5,662 bases of DNA from Deltaproteobacteria bacterium (GTDB lineage: Bacteria; Desulfobacterota; Dissulfuribacteria; Dissulfuribacterales; QOAL01). Numbering within the stretch: position 1 is the stretch's first letter; each line of letters begins with the position of its first letter. The stretch spans positions 1 through 5,662 of the forward strand of contig JALWJV010000123.1 of the NCBI GenBank assembly GCA_026996955.1, in the 5' to 3' direction. Below are positions 1 to 5,662 of the stretch, one piece after another. The notes below the pieces were generated by a model that did no database searches, was not told where the DNA came from, and saw nothing but the letters and a program-made list of their open reading frames with translations. A program made the position numbers and the translations under genes.

Positions 1-347
1 TCGTAAACCACTGTGGTGCCAGGTGAAAGATTTTCACCAACCGTTCTGGAAGAGGCTACAATATGTTTGAGGTCCGGCAGGTGACTGGCATTTATTGGGG
101 TGGGCACAGCGACAATTATCATGTCAGCAGCCTTGAGATCTGCCGGATTGCTGGTAAATGTTATGCGGGTTGCTGACCTGAATCCCTCCTCGTCAACCTC
201 GCCCATATGGTCTATGCCCTTTTTGTAATTTTCGATTTTAGCATCAGATATGTCAAAACCGATGGTATCAATCTTTCGCCCAAATGCTATGGCAAGGGGA
301 AGGCCTACATAGCCAAGCCCTACGACAGCAACTTTTTTTACTGACAT
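1..347 (-). CDS. tviB: Nucleotide-sugar dehydrogenase, TviB/WbpA/WbpO type (5' part only, runs off left edge)
   Basis: The reverse strand from an ATG at 345-347 reads 115 codons with no stop to the window edge. The protein starts MSVKKVAVVGLGYVGLPLAI: a Rossmann NAD-binding loop (G10, G12, G15) with an acidic residue at the end of the second strand (D32), then the family motif VPTPI at 81-85. Family members are usually about 420-435 residues, so roughly a quarter is visible. They oxidise C6 of a UDP-sugar (UDP-GlcNAc or UDP-GalNAc in the TviB/WbpA/WbpO branch, UDP-glucose in the Ugd branch) to the uronic acid in two NAD-dependent steps in the cytoplasm, feeding capsule or O-antigen synthesis. 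The start is supported by GGAG (plus-strand ctcc, 357-360) nine bases upstream. The catalytic Cys and the sugar-binding half lie outside the window, so the exact substrate is unresolved. The family is secure; the symbol is by resemblance. Confidence 0.9.
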   Translation of the reverse strand, partial: MSVKKVAVVGLGYVGLPLAIAFGRKIDTIGFDISDAKIENYKKGIDHMGEVDEEGFRSATRITFTSNPADLKAADMIIVAVPTPINASHLPDLKHIVASSRTVGENLSPGTTVVY

Positions 348-457
348 AATTTGCAACTCCGTTTTTTATCACCTAAATCCTGCACTTCGAAAATGAAGAA
401 AAATATTTTGCCTGTAGCAACAAATAATTACGGCTCTGCGGCTCAGGCTATTCTGCT

Positions 458-470
458 CACTCTATGAGTG
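458..470. repeat. Small perfect palindrome (5-bp arms, 3-base spacer)
   Basis: CACTC-TAT-GAGTG is a perfect inverted repeat followed on the plus strand by TTGATTTTTC. It lies about 110 bases upstream of the sugar dehydrogenase start. It could be an operator half-site pair or a remnant hairpin. The T-rich tail is terminator-like, but no plus-strand gene precedes it. The arms are short enough to arise by chance. Confidence 0.35.
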
Positions 471-501
471 TTGATTTTTCATCATTTTCTTGCCCTTCAG
501 G

Positions 502-599
502 ATTGGCAATTTTACCGAATCTGCTGCGTTATCAAGGACTTGAAGTATGTTAATACGTCTGCGTCCTTGATGCCTTGCATCTCCGACAAACTTGCCAAT
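502..599. repeat. Long imperfect palindrome, REP/MITE-like dispersed element
   Basis: The outer ends ATTGGCAA (502-509) and TTGCCAAT (592-599) are exact inverted repeats. So are the inner blocks ATCAAGGAC (531-539) and GTCCTTGAT (563-571). Between them the arms align imperfectly, about 27 identities over 37 positions by hand, with several differences being transitions that would still pair as G-U in RNA. The centre (540-562) contains a further GTAT/ATAC stem (545-548, 553-556). CAGGAT occurs at both borders (498-503 and 602-607) and might be a target-site duplication, although the left copy overlaps the palindrome end by two bases. It encodes no transposase. The arrangement resembles non-autonomous palindromic intergenic elements; assignment to a family needs other copies. 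The inverted repeat is directly visible, its mobile nature is inferred. Confidence 0.65.
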
Positions 600-703
600 T
601 GCAGGATCTAGGTATCACTTAAGGGAAAACCTGTTGTGTCCTCGTTAAATCTCTTTTCGGAGACAGGAGACAGAATAATAATATTCAATTACATGATTTG
701 CCT

Positions 704-731
704 TTGAAAATAAAGAACTAACTGGTATTTT
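704..731 (+). promoter_or_regulatory. Weak sigma-70-like promoter candidate for the methionine enzyme
   Basis: TTGAAA (704-709, five of six matches to TTGACA), a 16-base spacer, then TATTTT (726-731, four of six matches to TATAAT). Transcription from here would include both the 764-809 hairpin and the 809-886 inverted array in a leader of roughly 160 bases. In such AT-rich DNA similar matches occur by chance, so this is only the best candidate seen. Confidence 0.22.
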
Positions 732-763
732 CTAAATAATTCATCGCACTTTGACTAATAGAC

Positions 764-809
764 CTAACTTTCATGGTATGGGGTTTGTCACCCCTGACAT
801 GAAAGTTGG
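764..809 (+). promoter_or_regulatory. Strong hairpin in the leader of the methionine enzyme gene
   Basis: The arms AACTTTCATG (766-775) and CATGAAAGTT (798-807) pair perfectly, and with one bulge extend to CC (763-764) against GG (808-809). Inside sits a second stem GGGGT (780-784) / ACCCC (790-794) around the loop TTGTC. There is no run of T after the 3' arm, so it is not a classical intrinsic terminator. The segment ACTTTCA (767-773) could instead pair with TGAAAGT (818-824) in the adjacent array, giving two mutually exclusive folds. It may be an RNA regulatory element, a protein-binding site, or part of a decayed repeat. The pairing is directly seen, the function is not known. Confidence 0.45.
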
Positions 810-886
810 CTCAAAGCTGAAAGTCGGAAGCTGAGAACAAACATGGCTTCTTTTTGACTTTGAGCCTTGAGCTTTCAGCTTTGAGC
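809..886. repeat. Inverted array of degenerate 7-base repeats just upstream of the start codon
   Basis: The right part reads as four consecutive heptamers: CTTTGAG (858-864), CCTTGAG (865-871), CTTTCAG (872-878), CTTTGAG (879-885). The left part carries the same units in opposite orientation: CTCAAAG (811-817 region) followed by CTGAAAG, ending at 823. As a result 809-823 and 872-886 form a perfect 15-bp inverted repeat with a 48-base loop. The array ends 11 bases before the GTG start, where no clear Shine-Dalgarno sequence is present, so a transcript stem here could affect ribosome access. It may equally be simple-sequence expansion without a role. Confidence 0.6.
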
Positions 887-897
887 AATTTTCTACG

Positions 898-2805
898 GTG
901 GCAAAACAGATGAAACCGGATTTTCTCGAATACCTTCATGAAAAGGTTGTCCTGGCTGACGGGGCACTTGGCACCTATCTTTATGAAAAGGGCATTGCCC
1001 TTGGGACCAATACAGACCTCCTTAACATACAGGAACCGGATCTTATCTACTCGGTACACGAAGAGTACATCAGGGCCGGAAGCAAGCTCATTGAAACAAA
1101 CACCTTTGGCGCAAACCGGTTCAAGCTTCACGGGCTTGGCAAAAGTGACCAAGTCAGGGAGATAAACCTTGCCGGTGCAAGGATTGCAGCCAAGGCTGCG
1201 GGGCAGGACATCTTTGTGGCAGGTTCTGTTGGCCCTACCGGTGCGGATCACACCGTTGATGCTGACGAAGAGGAGACAGACACCACGGCTGCCATTGCAG
1301 AGGCGTTTGAAGAGCAGATCTCAGCCCTTGTTGAAGGCGGAGTAGATGTCCTGATTCTTGAGACTTTCAGTTGGCTTGATGAGCTTCTTATTGCCATAAA
1401 GGTTGCCCGCAAACTTGTCCCTGACATGCCCCTTATCGCACAGATGGCCTATCCTGCAGGCGGACGCACGGTCTTCGGCATTGAGGCCCATGTCTGTGGA
1501 AGCCATGCACTTGAGGCCGGGGCAGATGTAGTTGGCTCAAACTGCGGCCGTGGCGTCACTGCAATGCTTGAGGCTGTAAAAAATCTCTCTGCCCTCAGGG
1601 ACCAGGCCCCTCTTTCAGCCTTTCCCAATGCCGGAATGCCTGAAGTTGTTGACCACCGCACGGTCTATTCCACTCCCCCTTCCTACATGGCCGACAAGGT
1701 TGCCGAAATGGTCAAGCTTGGAGCAAGGCTGATAGGTGGCTGCTGCGGTACCACTCCGGCTCATATCCATGAATTTCAAAAGCACCTCCACCTTAAAAAG
1801 ACTGTCACTGTTGCAGTGCGCCAGGAGGCTTCAAGACAGGGAGAAAGCCAGGAACCCGTAGTAAAACCAGGAGTGGGCGGCCTGCTGCATTCCATGAATT
1901 CCCAGAGGCTTCCGGTGCTTGTGGAACTTGACCCTCCCCCGCATCTTGACATAGACAGGGTGCTTGAAGGCGCAGACGCCCTGGCAAGGGCAGGGGCAGA
2001 TGCCATCACCCTGGCAGAAAACCCCCTTGCCATCTTACGGGTTGATAACCTCTCCCTTGCCCACATAATCAAAGAGAGAAGCGGCATTGAAACCGTTATA
2101 CACCTGACTTGCCGTGACAGGAATGTTCTGGGGTTGCAGGCCCAGATAATGGGTGCACATCTGCTTGGGCTCCGCGGAATCCTTGCGGTAACCGGTGATC
2201 CTGCTTCCTCCACGGACCAGCCGGGAGTAAGTGGTGTCTTTGACGTGAATTCATTTGGCCTTGTGCGCATGATCTCCCAATTCAACAGGGGATACAACAT
2301 GGCCGGAAGCCCGATGAAGAGGGATACCGATTTTTCAATAGGCGTGGCCTTCAGCTACAGGCCGTCAAACCCAGGTCTCCAGTTGAGACGCCTTGAGAAA
2401 AAGGCCATGCTGGGCGCACATTTTGTAATGACCCAACCTATTTTTGATGCAGAGACTGTAAAGGCAATGATGGACGCAACCGCCCATCATGATCTCATCA
2501 TGTTTCCGGGCATCTTTCCTCTGATATCGGCCAGAAGCGCCGAATTTCTCCACAATGAGCTTCCGGGCATATCCATTCCCGAACCCATCAGAAAGACACT
2601 CTGGAAATATGAAAAACTTGAGGACCAGAGAAAGGCAGGGCTTGAAATAACCGGAAGGCTCATAGAGGACATTGCAGATGCCGTTGACGGCCTGTATCTC
2701 ATAAGCCCGCTGAACAAATGGGAAGTCCCGCTTGATCTTACAATGGAAATAAGAAAGCGGGGCTGGAAGGGCACAGGAAAACTTGCAAAGATCCAGGGGA
2801 AATAA
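898..2805 (+). CDS. Bifunctional homocysteine S-methyltransferase / 5,10-methylenetetrahydrofolate reductase
   Basis: A 635-residue cytoplasmic enzyme, close to the usual ~610 residues of this fusion family (B. subtilis YitJ type). The N-terminal barrel, about 10-295, is a zinc homocysteine methyltransferase: DGALGT at 21-26, ETNTFGANR at 66-74, and the three zinc cysteines C216 (SNCGRG) and C282-C283 (GGCCGTTP). A linker at about 296-337 leads to a MetF-like flavin domain, about 338-622, with VELDPP (E343 aligns with the catalytic Glu), HLTCRDRN at 402-409, VTGDP (D434) and MTQPIFD at 511-517. It reduces methylene-THF to methyl-THF and passes the methyl group towards homocysteine. No cobalamin-binding or folate-binding MetH domain is fused, so a separate corrinoid partner may be needed. 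The start is uncertain: GTG 898 or ATG 910 (codon 5). An in-frame stop at 868-870 excludes anything further upstream. GGTG at 897-900 could act as a weak ribosome site for ATG 910. Neither start has a strong one. Confidence 0.94.
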   Translation: MAKQMKPDFLEYLHEKVVLADGALGTYLYEKGIALGTNTDLLNIQEPDLIYSVHEEYIRAGSKLIETNTFGANRFKLHGLGKSDQVREINLAGARIAAKAAGQDIFVAGSVGPTGADHTVDADEEETDTTAAIAEAFEEQISALVEGGVDVLILETFSWLDELLIAIKVARKLVPDMPLIAQMAYPAGGRTVFGIEAHVCGSHALEAGADVVGSNCGRGVTAMLEAVKNLSALRDQAPLSAFPNAGMPEVVDHRTVYSTPPSYMADKVAEMVKLGARLIGGCCGTTPAHIHEFQKHLHLKKTVTVAVRQEASRQGESQEPVVKPGVGGLLHSMNSQRLPVLVELDPPPHLDIDRVLEGADALARAGADAITLAENPLAILRVDNLSLAHIIKERSGIETVIHLTCRDRNVLGLQAQIMGAHLLGLRGILAVTGDPASSTDQPGVSGVFDVNSFGLVRMISQFNRGYNMAGSPMKRDTDFSIGVAFSYRPSNPGLQLRRLEKKAMLGAHFVMTQPIFDAETVKAMMDATAHHDLIMFPGIFPLISARSAEFLHNELPGISIPEPIRKTLWKYEKLEDQRKAGLEITGRLIEDIADAVDGLYLISPLNKWEVPLDLTMEIRKRGWKGTGKLAKIQGK

Positions 2806-2864
2806 CGCAGGGTCATTATTTTTCTGCCAAATGCTGTTTGCAGGCGGCATAGTGTAAACTGCGT
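2805..2864. terminator. Possible weak bidirectional terminator fold in the convergent gap
   Basis: Two genes converge on this 78-base gap (2806-2883). ACGCAG (2805-2810) can pair with CTGCGT (2859-2864). Inside, TGCC/GGCA with TGC/GCA around 2824-2850 forms an interrupted stem. Neither strand has a T-run directly after a stable GC-rich stem, so this is not a convincing intrinsic terminator. Rho-dependent termination or overlapping transcripts are equally possible. Confidence 0.2.
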
Positions 2865-2883
2865 AACTGGTGGAAAAATTGTT

Positions 2884-4230
2884 TCATCCTCTCCCTCTGC
2901 GCCCCTTTATACCATATTTTTTCATCTTGTAACGAAGCACCCTTTCACTAATCCCAAGGGTATCGGCCGCCCTTGTCTGTACATAATCTGCATCTTCAAG
3001 GGCCTTTACGATTTCATCCCGCTCAATGGCTGCCAGTCGGCTTTCAAGGGAAAGTGCAGCATAATCATCCCGCTGCCCTGACCGTACATCAGGCGGCAGA
3101 TCAGATGGCTTTATCACCGGGCTTCGCGCCAGGGTTACCACCCTCTGGATTATGTGTTCCAGCTCCCTTACATTGCCAGGAAAATCATATTTCATCAGCA
3201 TATCAAGGGCAGCCTCTGACATGCGGGTGTTTGCCGCACCGTATTTCCTGATGAAAAATTCCACAAGCTCAGGAATATCTTCCCTTCGTTCCCTCAGAGG
3301 CGGAATATGGATTTCAAACACATTCAGCCTGAAATAAAGGTCTTCACGAAACTCCCCCTTTGCAGCCAACTCCTTGAGATCACGATTGGTTGCCGCAATA
3401 ATCCGTACATCAACCTCAATTTCCCTGTCTGCACCAAGGGGGGTAATGCGTTTTTCCTGAAGGGCTCTCAACAATTTTGCCTGAAGCGCATCCGGAAGCT
3501 CACCTGCCTCGTCAAGAAACAGGGTTCCGCCCCTTGCCTGTTCAAAACGCCCCTGCCTGTTTGAAACAGCGCCGGTAAATGCCCCCTTGATGTGTCCGAA
3601 CAGCTCACTTTCAAAGAGATTTTCCGGAATCGCAGCGCAGTTTACCTCCACAAAAGGGCCATCCCTGCGCATACTGAGCCCATGAACAAGACGGGCAAAG
3701 AGCTCCTTGCCTGTCCCTGTCTCCCCGGTAATAAGCACAGACCACGGACTTGGTGCAACGCGTCTTGCAACTGATACAGCCTCCTTTATAGCCCTGCCTG
3801 AACCAATAATACGCACAGACAGTTCCACCTCTTCAAGTTCCTGTTGCACCTGCTCATAATCTGTATCAACTGATATATCCTGCTCCAGCTCCTGAATCCG
3901 CTTAAGAAGCCGCTGAAGGTCAACCGGTTTTTCAATAAAATCAACGGCACCCAGCTTCATTACCCTTACTGCTGTATCAACCGCGCCGTATGCGGTTATC
4001 ATTATTGCCGGGACCCGGGGATTAAGGCTCCGGATCTCCTCCAGGACCTGATCCCCGTTCATATCCGGCATGCGATGATCCAGAAGCACCAGGTTAATGT
4101 GTTCATTTTTGAATTTTGCAACTGCCTCACCGCCGCCTGCAGCCTCAATCACCTCATAACCCAGGTCTTCAAGGAAGCCTGAAAGCATCTGCCGCTGCAC
4201 GGCCTCATCATCAACTACAAGAATTCTCAT
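2884..4230 (-). CDS. Sigma-54-dependent response regulator, NtrC/ZraR/AtoC family
   Basis: A 448-residue transcription activator with the full three-domain set. Receiver domain 1-115: acidic pocket D7-D8, phosphoacceptor D51 (LVLLDHRMPD), T79 and K101. AAA+ sigma-54 interaction domain about 140-370: Walker A GETGTGKE at 169-176, the sigma-54 contact loop GAFTGA at 216-221, Walker B GGTLFLDE at 234-241, and arginine-finger region REDLYFRL at 295-302. Fis-type helix-turn-helix about 400-440 (DTLGISERVLRYK). All key residues are intact, so it should hydrolyse ATP and open RpoN promoters when phosphorylated. Its ATG (4228-4230) lies inside the 3' end of the kinase gene, with GGAG (plus-strand ctcc, 4237-4240) six bases upstream, which suggests translational coupling. 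The target genes cannot be told from the sequence; I found no -24/-12 promoter in this window's intergenic DNA. Confidence 0.95.
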   Translation of the reverse strand: MRILVVDDEAVQRQMLSGFLEDLGYEVIEAAGGGEAVAKFKNEHINLVLLDHRMPDMNGDQVLEEIRSLNPRVPAIMITAYGAVDTAVRVMKLGAVDFIEKPVDLQRLLKRIQELEQDISVDTDYEQVQQELEEVELSVRIIGSGRAIKEAVSVARRVAPSPWSVLITGETGTGKELFARLVHGLSMRRDGPFVEVNCAAIPENLFESELFGHIKGAFTGAVSNRQGRFEQARGGTLFLDEAGELPDALQAKLLRALQEKRITPLGADREIEVDVRIIAATNRDLKELAAKGEFREDLYFRLNVFEIHIPPLRERREDIPELVEFFIRKYGAANTRMSEAALDMLMKYDFPGNVRELEHIIQRVVTLARSPVIKPSDLPPDVRSGQRDDYAALSLESRLAAIERDEIVKALEDADYVQTRAADTLGISERVLRYKMKKYGIKGRRGRG

Positions 4231-5662
4231 CTCTTTCTCCAGCCGGAAGGGTAACAGTTACTGCAAACCTGCCGTTTTTTACCTCTGCCCGGATATTGCC
4301 GCCGTGCGCCTTTACGATTCGCCTGCTTATTGCAAGCCCAAGGCCTGTACCTGTAACCCTTGTGGTAAAATAGGGCTCGAAAATACGTTCAAGATCAGGG
4401 GGCTCATGGCCGGAGCACGGATTTATCACTCTTAGGCATCTCTCCTCACCTTGTGCCCAGACCTTGATCTCAACAACTCCACCATCAGCCTGTGCGTCCA
4501 GGGCATTACTCAAAAGATTTGCAACCAGTTGCCTGATGAGGTCCCGGTCTGCACAGACCCATGCATCATCAAGTGCAAAACGGCAAACTATGTTCCTGGC
4601 ACTCATGCGGGGCTCAAGAAGCAATGCCTGTTCCTGAACGATCTCCCTGAGGTTTGTCCTTCGGGCAGAAACAGTGAAGGGGCGGCTGTATGCAAGCATG
4701 CCCTCAATAATCCTGTTTACCCGCCTGATTTCATCAAGCATTACATCAACAAGCTGTTTTCTGCCCGGGGCGGCAGACTGATCCTGTTCCATGCTCAGGC
4801 GCTGAAGTCCCATGGCAACACTGTTCAGCGGATTTCTTATCTCATGGGCAATGCCGGCTGCAGCCCTGCCAAGGGCAGCTTCCTCACGCTCTCTGGCAAG
4901 TCTCCGCTCAAATGACCGCACCCTGTCCATATAGACCTTCTGGTACCTGTACAGAACCACGGTCAGGAGGGCACCAACAGAAAAGAGAATGGCATTGAAA
5001 AACACAAAATAGCGCACCAGGCGCTTGCGGGTCTTGAAAAGAGGCGTGGCATCAATACCTATTACCAGGACCCCTCCCTTGACTTTCATTCGAACCTCCA
5101 CCACTGGTCGATTATTGTCTTCAATGGATACACCTGGAGAAATTGAAGAATCGCCGATTTCCTGCATTGATGATAAAAATTCCCCGTTTTTGCTGAAAAA
5201 TCTGGCATAGGATATGCCATGCAGTGCGGAAATCTCCCGCAGTGTATTTTCCACACCTATCCTGGACTGGAGCTCTTCAATCCTGTCTGCCCGCAGCCCC
5301 ACATAGATGCAGTCGCCACTGGTTTTGTCAGGATAGAAGTAGACAACAAGGTGCTGGGACTCAATATGCTGAATTCCCCTGCTGCTGCACATGCCTGAAG
5401 GATCAGAATGCAGCCAGCCGGATGGCCCCTCTATTCGAACACCGTCTGCTCGAAGGATTCCTGCCCCGGCAAAGCCGGATTCCCGGGCAAAGGCCTCAAG
5501 CTCTTCAGAGGAAAACGGCTCAACTGACTCAAGGTAATTTATAAACCTGGCATTGTTTCCCATGGGCCCGGCAAGTATGTCGTACATGACTGAAAGAGAG
5601 GTCAGGGCATGACTGGTATTAAGGGAGATTATATCTGCTGCCAGGCGTGCATGGTCTTTGGC
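4211..5662 (-). CDS. Membrane sensor histidine kinase, NtrB/ZraS/AtoS-like (5' partial, start beyond right edge)
   Basis: The frame is open to the window edge. Upstream of the first internal ATG (5585-5587), 25 more codons reading AKDHARLAADIISLNTSHAL and on look like continuing coding sequence, so the real start and probably a first membrane helix lie outside. Numbering from that internal Met: an extracytoplasmic sensor region up to about 190 that matches no domain I recognise and carries two cysteines (C67, C93); a membrane helix about 192-213; then a short charged, probably coiled-coil linker with no evident HAMP or PAS. HisKA has phosphoacceptor H248 in GIAHEIRNP. The ATPase domain shows the N box (N357, N361), F box (FEPYFTT, 403-409) and G2 box GTGLGLAI (413-420). 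The G1 box is unusual: NPCSG at 389-393 instead of DxGxG. The gene ends with TGA at 4211-4213, 20 bases into the regulator gene, so the pair is one operon and surely a cognate system. The signal is unknown. Confidence 0.93.
   Translation of the reverse strand, partial: AKDHARLAADIISLNTSHALTSLSVMYDILAGPMGNNARFINYLESVEPFSSEELEAFARESGFAGAGILRADGVRIEGPSGWLHSDPSGMCSSRGIQHIESQHLVVYFYPDKTSGDCIYVGLRADRIEELQSRIGVENTLREISALHGISYARFFSKNGEFLSSMQEIGDSSISPGVSIEDNNRPVVEVRMKVKGGVLVIGIDATPLFKTRKRLVRYFVFFNAILFSVGALLTVVLYRYQKVYMDRVRSFERRLAREREEAALGRAAAGIAHEIRNPLNSVAMGLQRLSMEQDQSAAPGRKQLVDVMLDEIRRVNRIIEGMLAYSRPFTVSARRTNLREIVQEQALLLEPRMSARNIVCRFALDDAWVCADRDLIRQLVANLLSNALDAQADGGVVEIKVWAQGEERCLRVINPCSGHEPPDLERIFEPYFTTRVTGTGLGLAISRRIVKAHGGNIRAEVKNGRFAVTVTLPAGERDENSCS

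Larger units (their letters stand above)
348..897. other. Divergent intergenic region, 550 bases, no convincing gene
   Basis: This gap separates the leftward sugar dehydrogenase from the rightward methionine enzyme, so promoters for both should lie here. Stretch 348-457 is AT-rich with nothing recognisable beyond the dehydrogenase ribosome-binding site. Stretch 458-607 holds a small palindrome and a large imperfect palindrome. Stretch 608-703 holds only a 7-base tandem duplication, GGAGACA at 659-665 and 666-672. Stretch 704-897 has a weak promoter candidate, a hairpin and an inverted heptamer array. No tRNA, rRNA or known riboswitch pattern was recognised. Two tiny overlapping reading frames (393-467 and 464-553) have no ribosome-binding site and the second runs into the palindrome, so I do not call them genes. 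Confidence 0.8.

Noticed and set aside
393..553. Two tiny ATGA-overlapping reading frames (24 codons at 393-467 and 29 codons at 464-553)
   Set aside because: Neither has a ribosome-binding site, the second runs through the left arm of the palindrome and ends in its centre, and neither resembles a known peptide.
502..599. CRISPR repeat or tRNA-like attachment site
   Set aside because: There is only one palindromic unit with no regularly spaced direct repeats, and no tRNA arms or anticodon loop can be drawn.
600..897. SAM, SAH or cobalamin riboswitch before the methionine enzyme
   Set aside because: None of the conserved cores I know for these riboswitches was found; only unassigned hairpins are present.
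348..897. Sigma-54 (-24/-12) promoter that the regulator could act on
   Set aside because: No GG and GC pair at the required ten-base spacing within a TGGCAC-N5-TTGC-like context was found in this intergenic region. A partial resemblance near 969 is inside coding sequence.
811..1251. 146-codon minus-strand frame over the methionine gene start
   Set aside because: It overlaps the repeat array and the conserved methyltransferase domain on the opposite strand and has no recognisable protein features.
1776..2300. 174-codon minus-strand frame inside the methionine enzyme gene
   Set aside because: It is antisense to the linker and well-conserved reductase domain; its composition is typical of a shadow frame.
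4451..4915. 154-codon plus-strand frame inside the kinase gene
   Set aside because: It is antisense to the conserved HisKA and ATPase region of the kinase and has no independent support.

Overview
The window looks like chromosome from an anaerobic, mesophilic Gram-negative bacterium, most likely a sulfate reducer or relative in the Desulfobacterota. This is an inference from the gene types (a homocysteine methyltransferase fused to methylenetetrahydrofolate reductase, an NtrC-type two-component pair, a TviB-type sugar dehydrogenase), the moderate GC content and the style of the intergenic repeats. No marker gene is present to prove it.

Layout: (1) 1-347, minus strand: N-terminal 115 codons of a nucleotide-sugar dehydrogenase of the TviB/WbpA/WbpO kind, running off the left edge and probably the near end of a surface polysaccharide cluster. 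(2) 348-897: a 550-base divergent intergenic region with no convincing gene. It is rich in structure: a small palindrome (458-470), a ~98-base imperfect palindrome resembling a REP/MITE-like dispersed element (502-599), a 12-bp-stem hairpin (764-809), and an inverted array of 7-base repeats (809-886) that ends 11 bases before the next start codon. (3) 898-2805, plus strand: a complete two-domain methionine/one-carbon enzyme. (4) 2806-2883: a short convergent gap with only a weak possible terminator fold. (5) 2884-4230 and 4211-5662, minus strand: a two-component operon. A membrane histidine kinase, 5'-truncated by the right edge, overlaps by 20 bases the gene for its sigma-54-activating response regulator.

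How the genes work together: the kinase and regulator almost certainly form a cognate pair (same strand, overlapping, matching HisKA kinase and NtrC/ZraR-type regulator). The kinase would sense a signal outside the cytoplasmic membrane and the regulator would activate RpoN promoters, none of which I can identify in this window. The fused enzyme reduces methylene-THF and can transfer the methyl group towards homocysteine for methionine synthesis. It appears to be a stand-alone transcription unit, convergent with the two-component operon and divergent from the sugar dehydrogenase. I see no clear previously undescribed system. The points most worth following are the intergenic palindromic and heptamer repeats in front of the methionine gene and the altered ATP-binding G1 box in the kinase.
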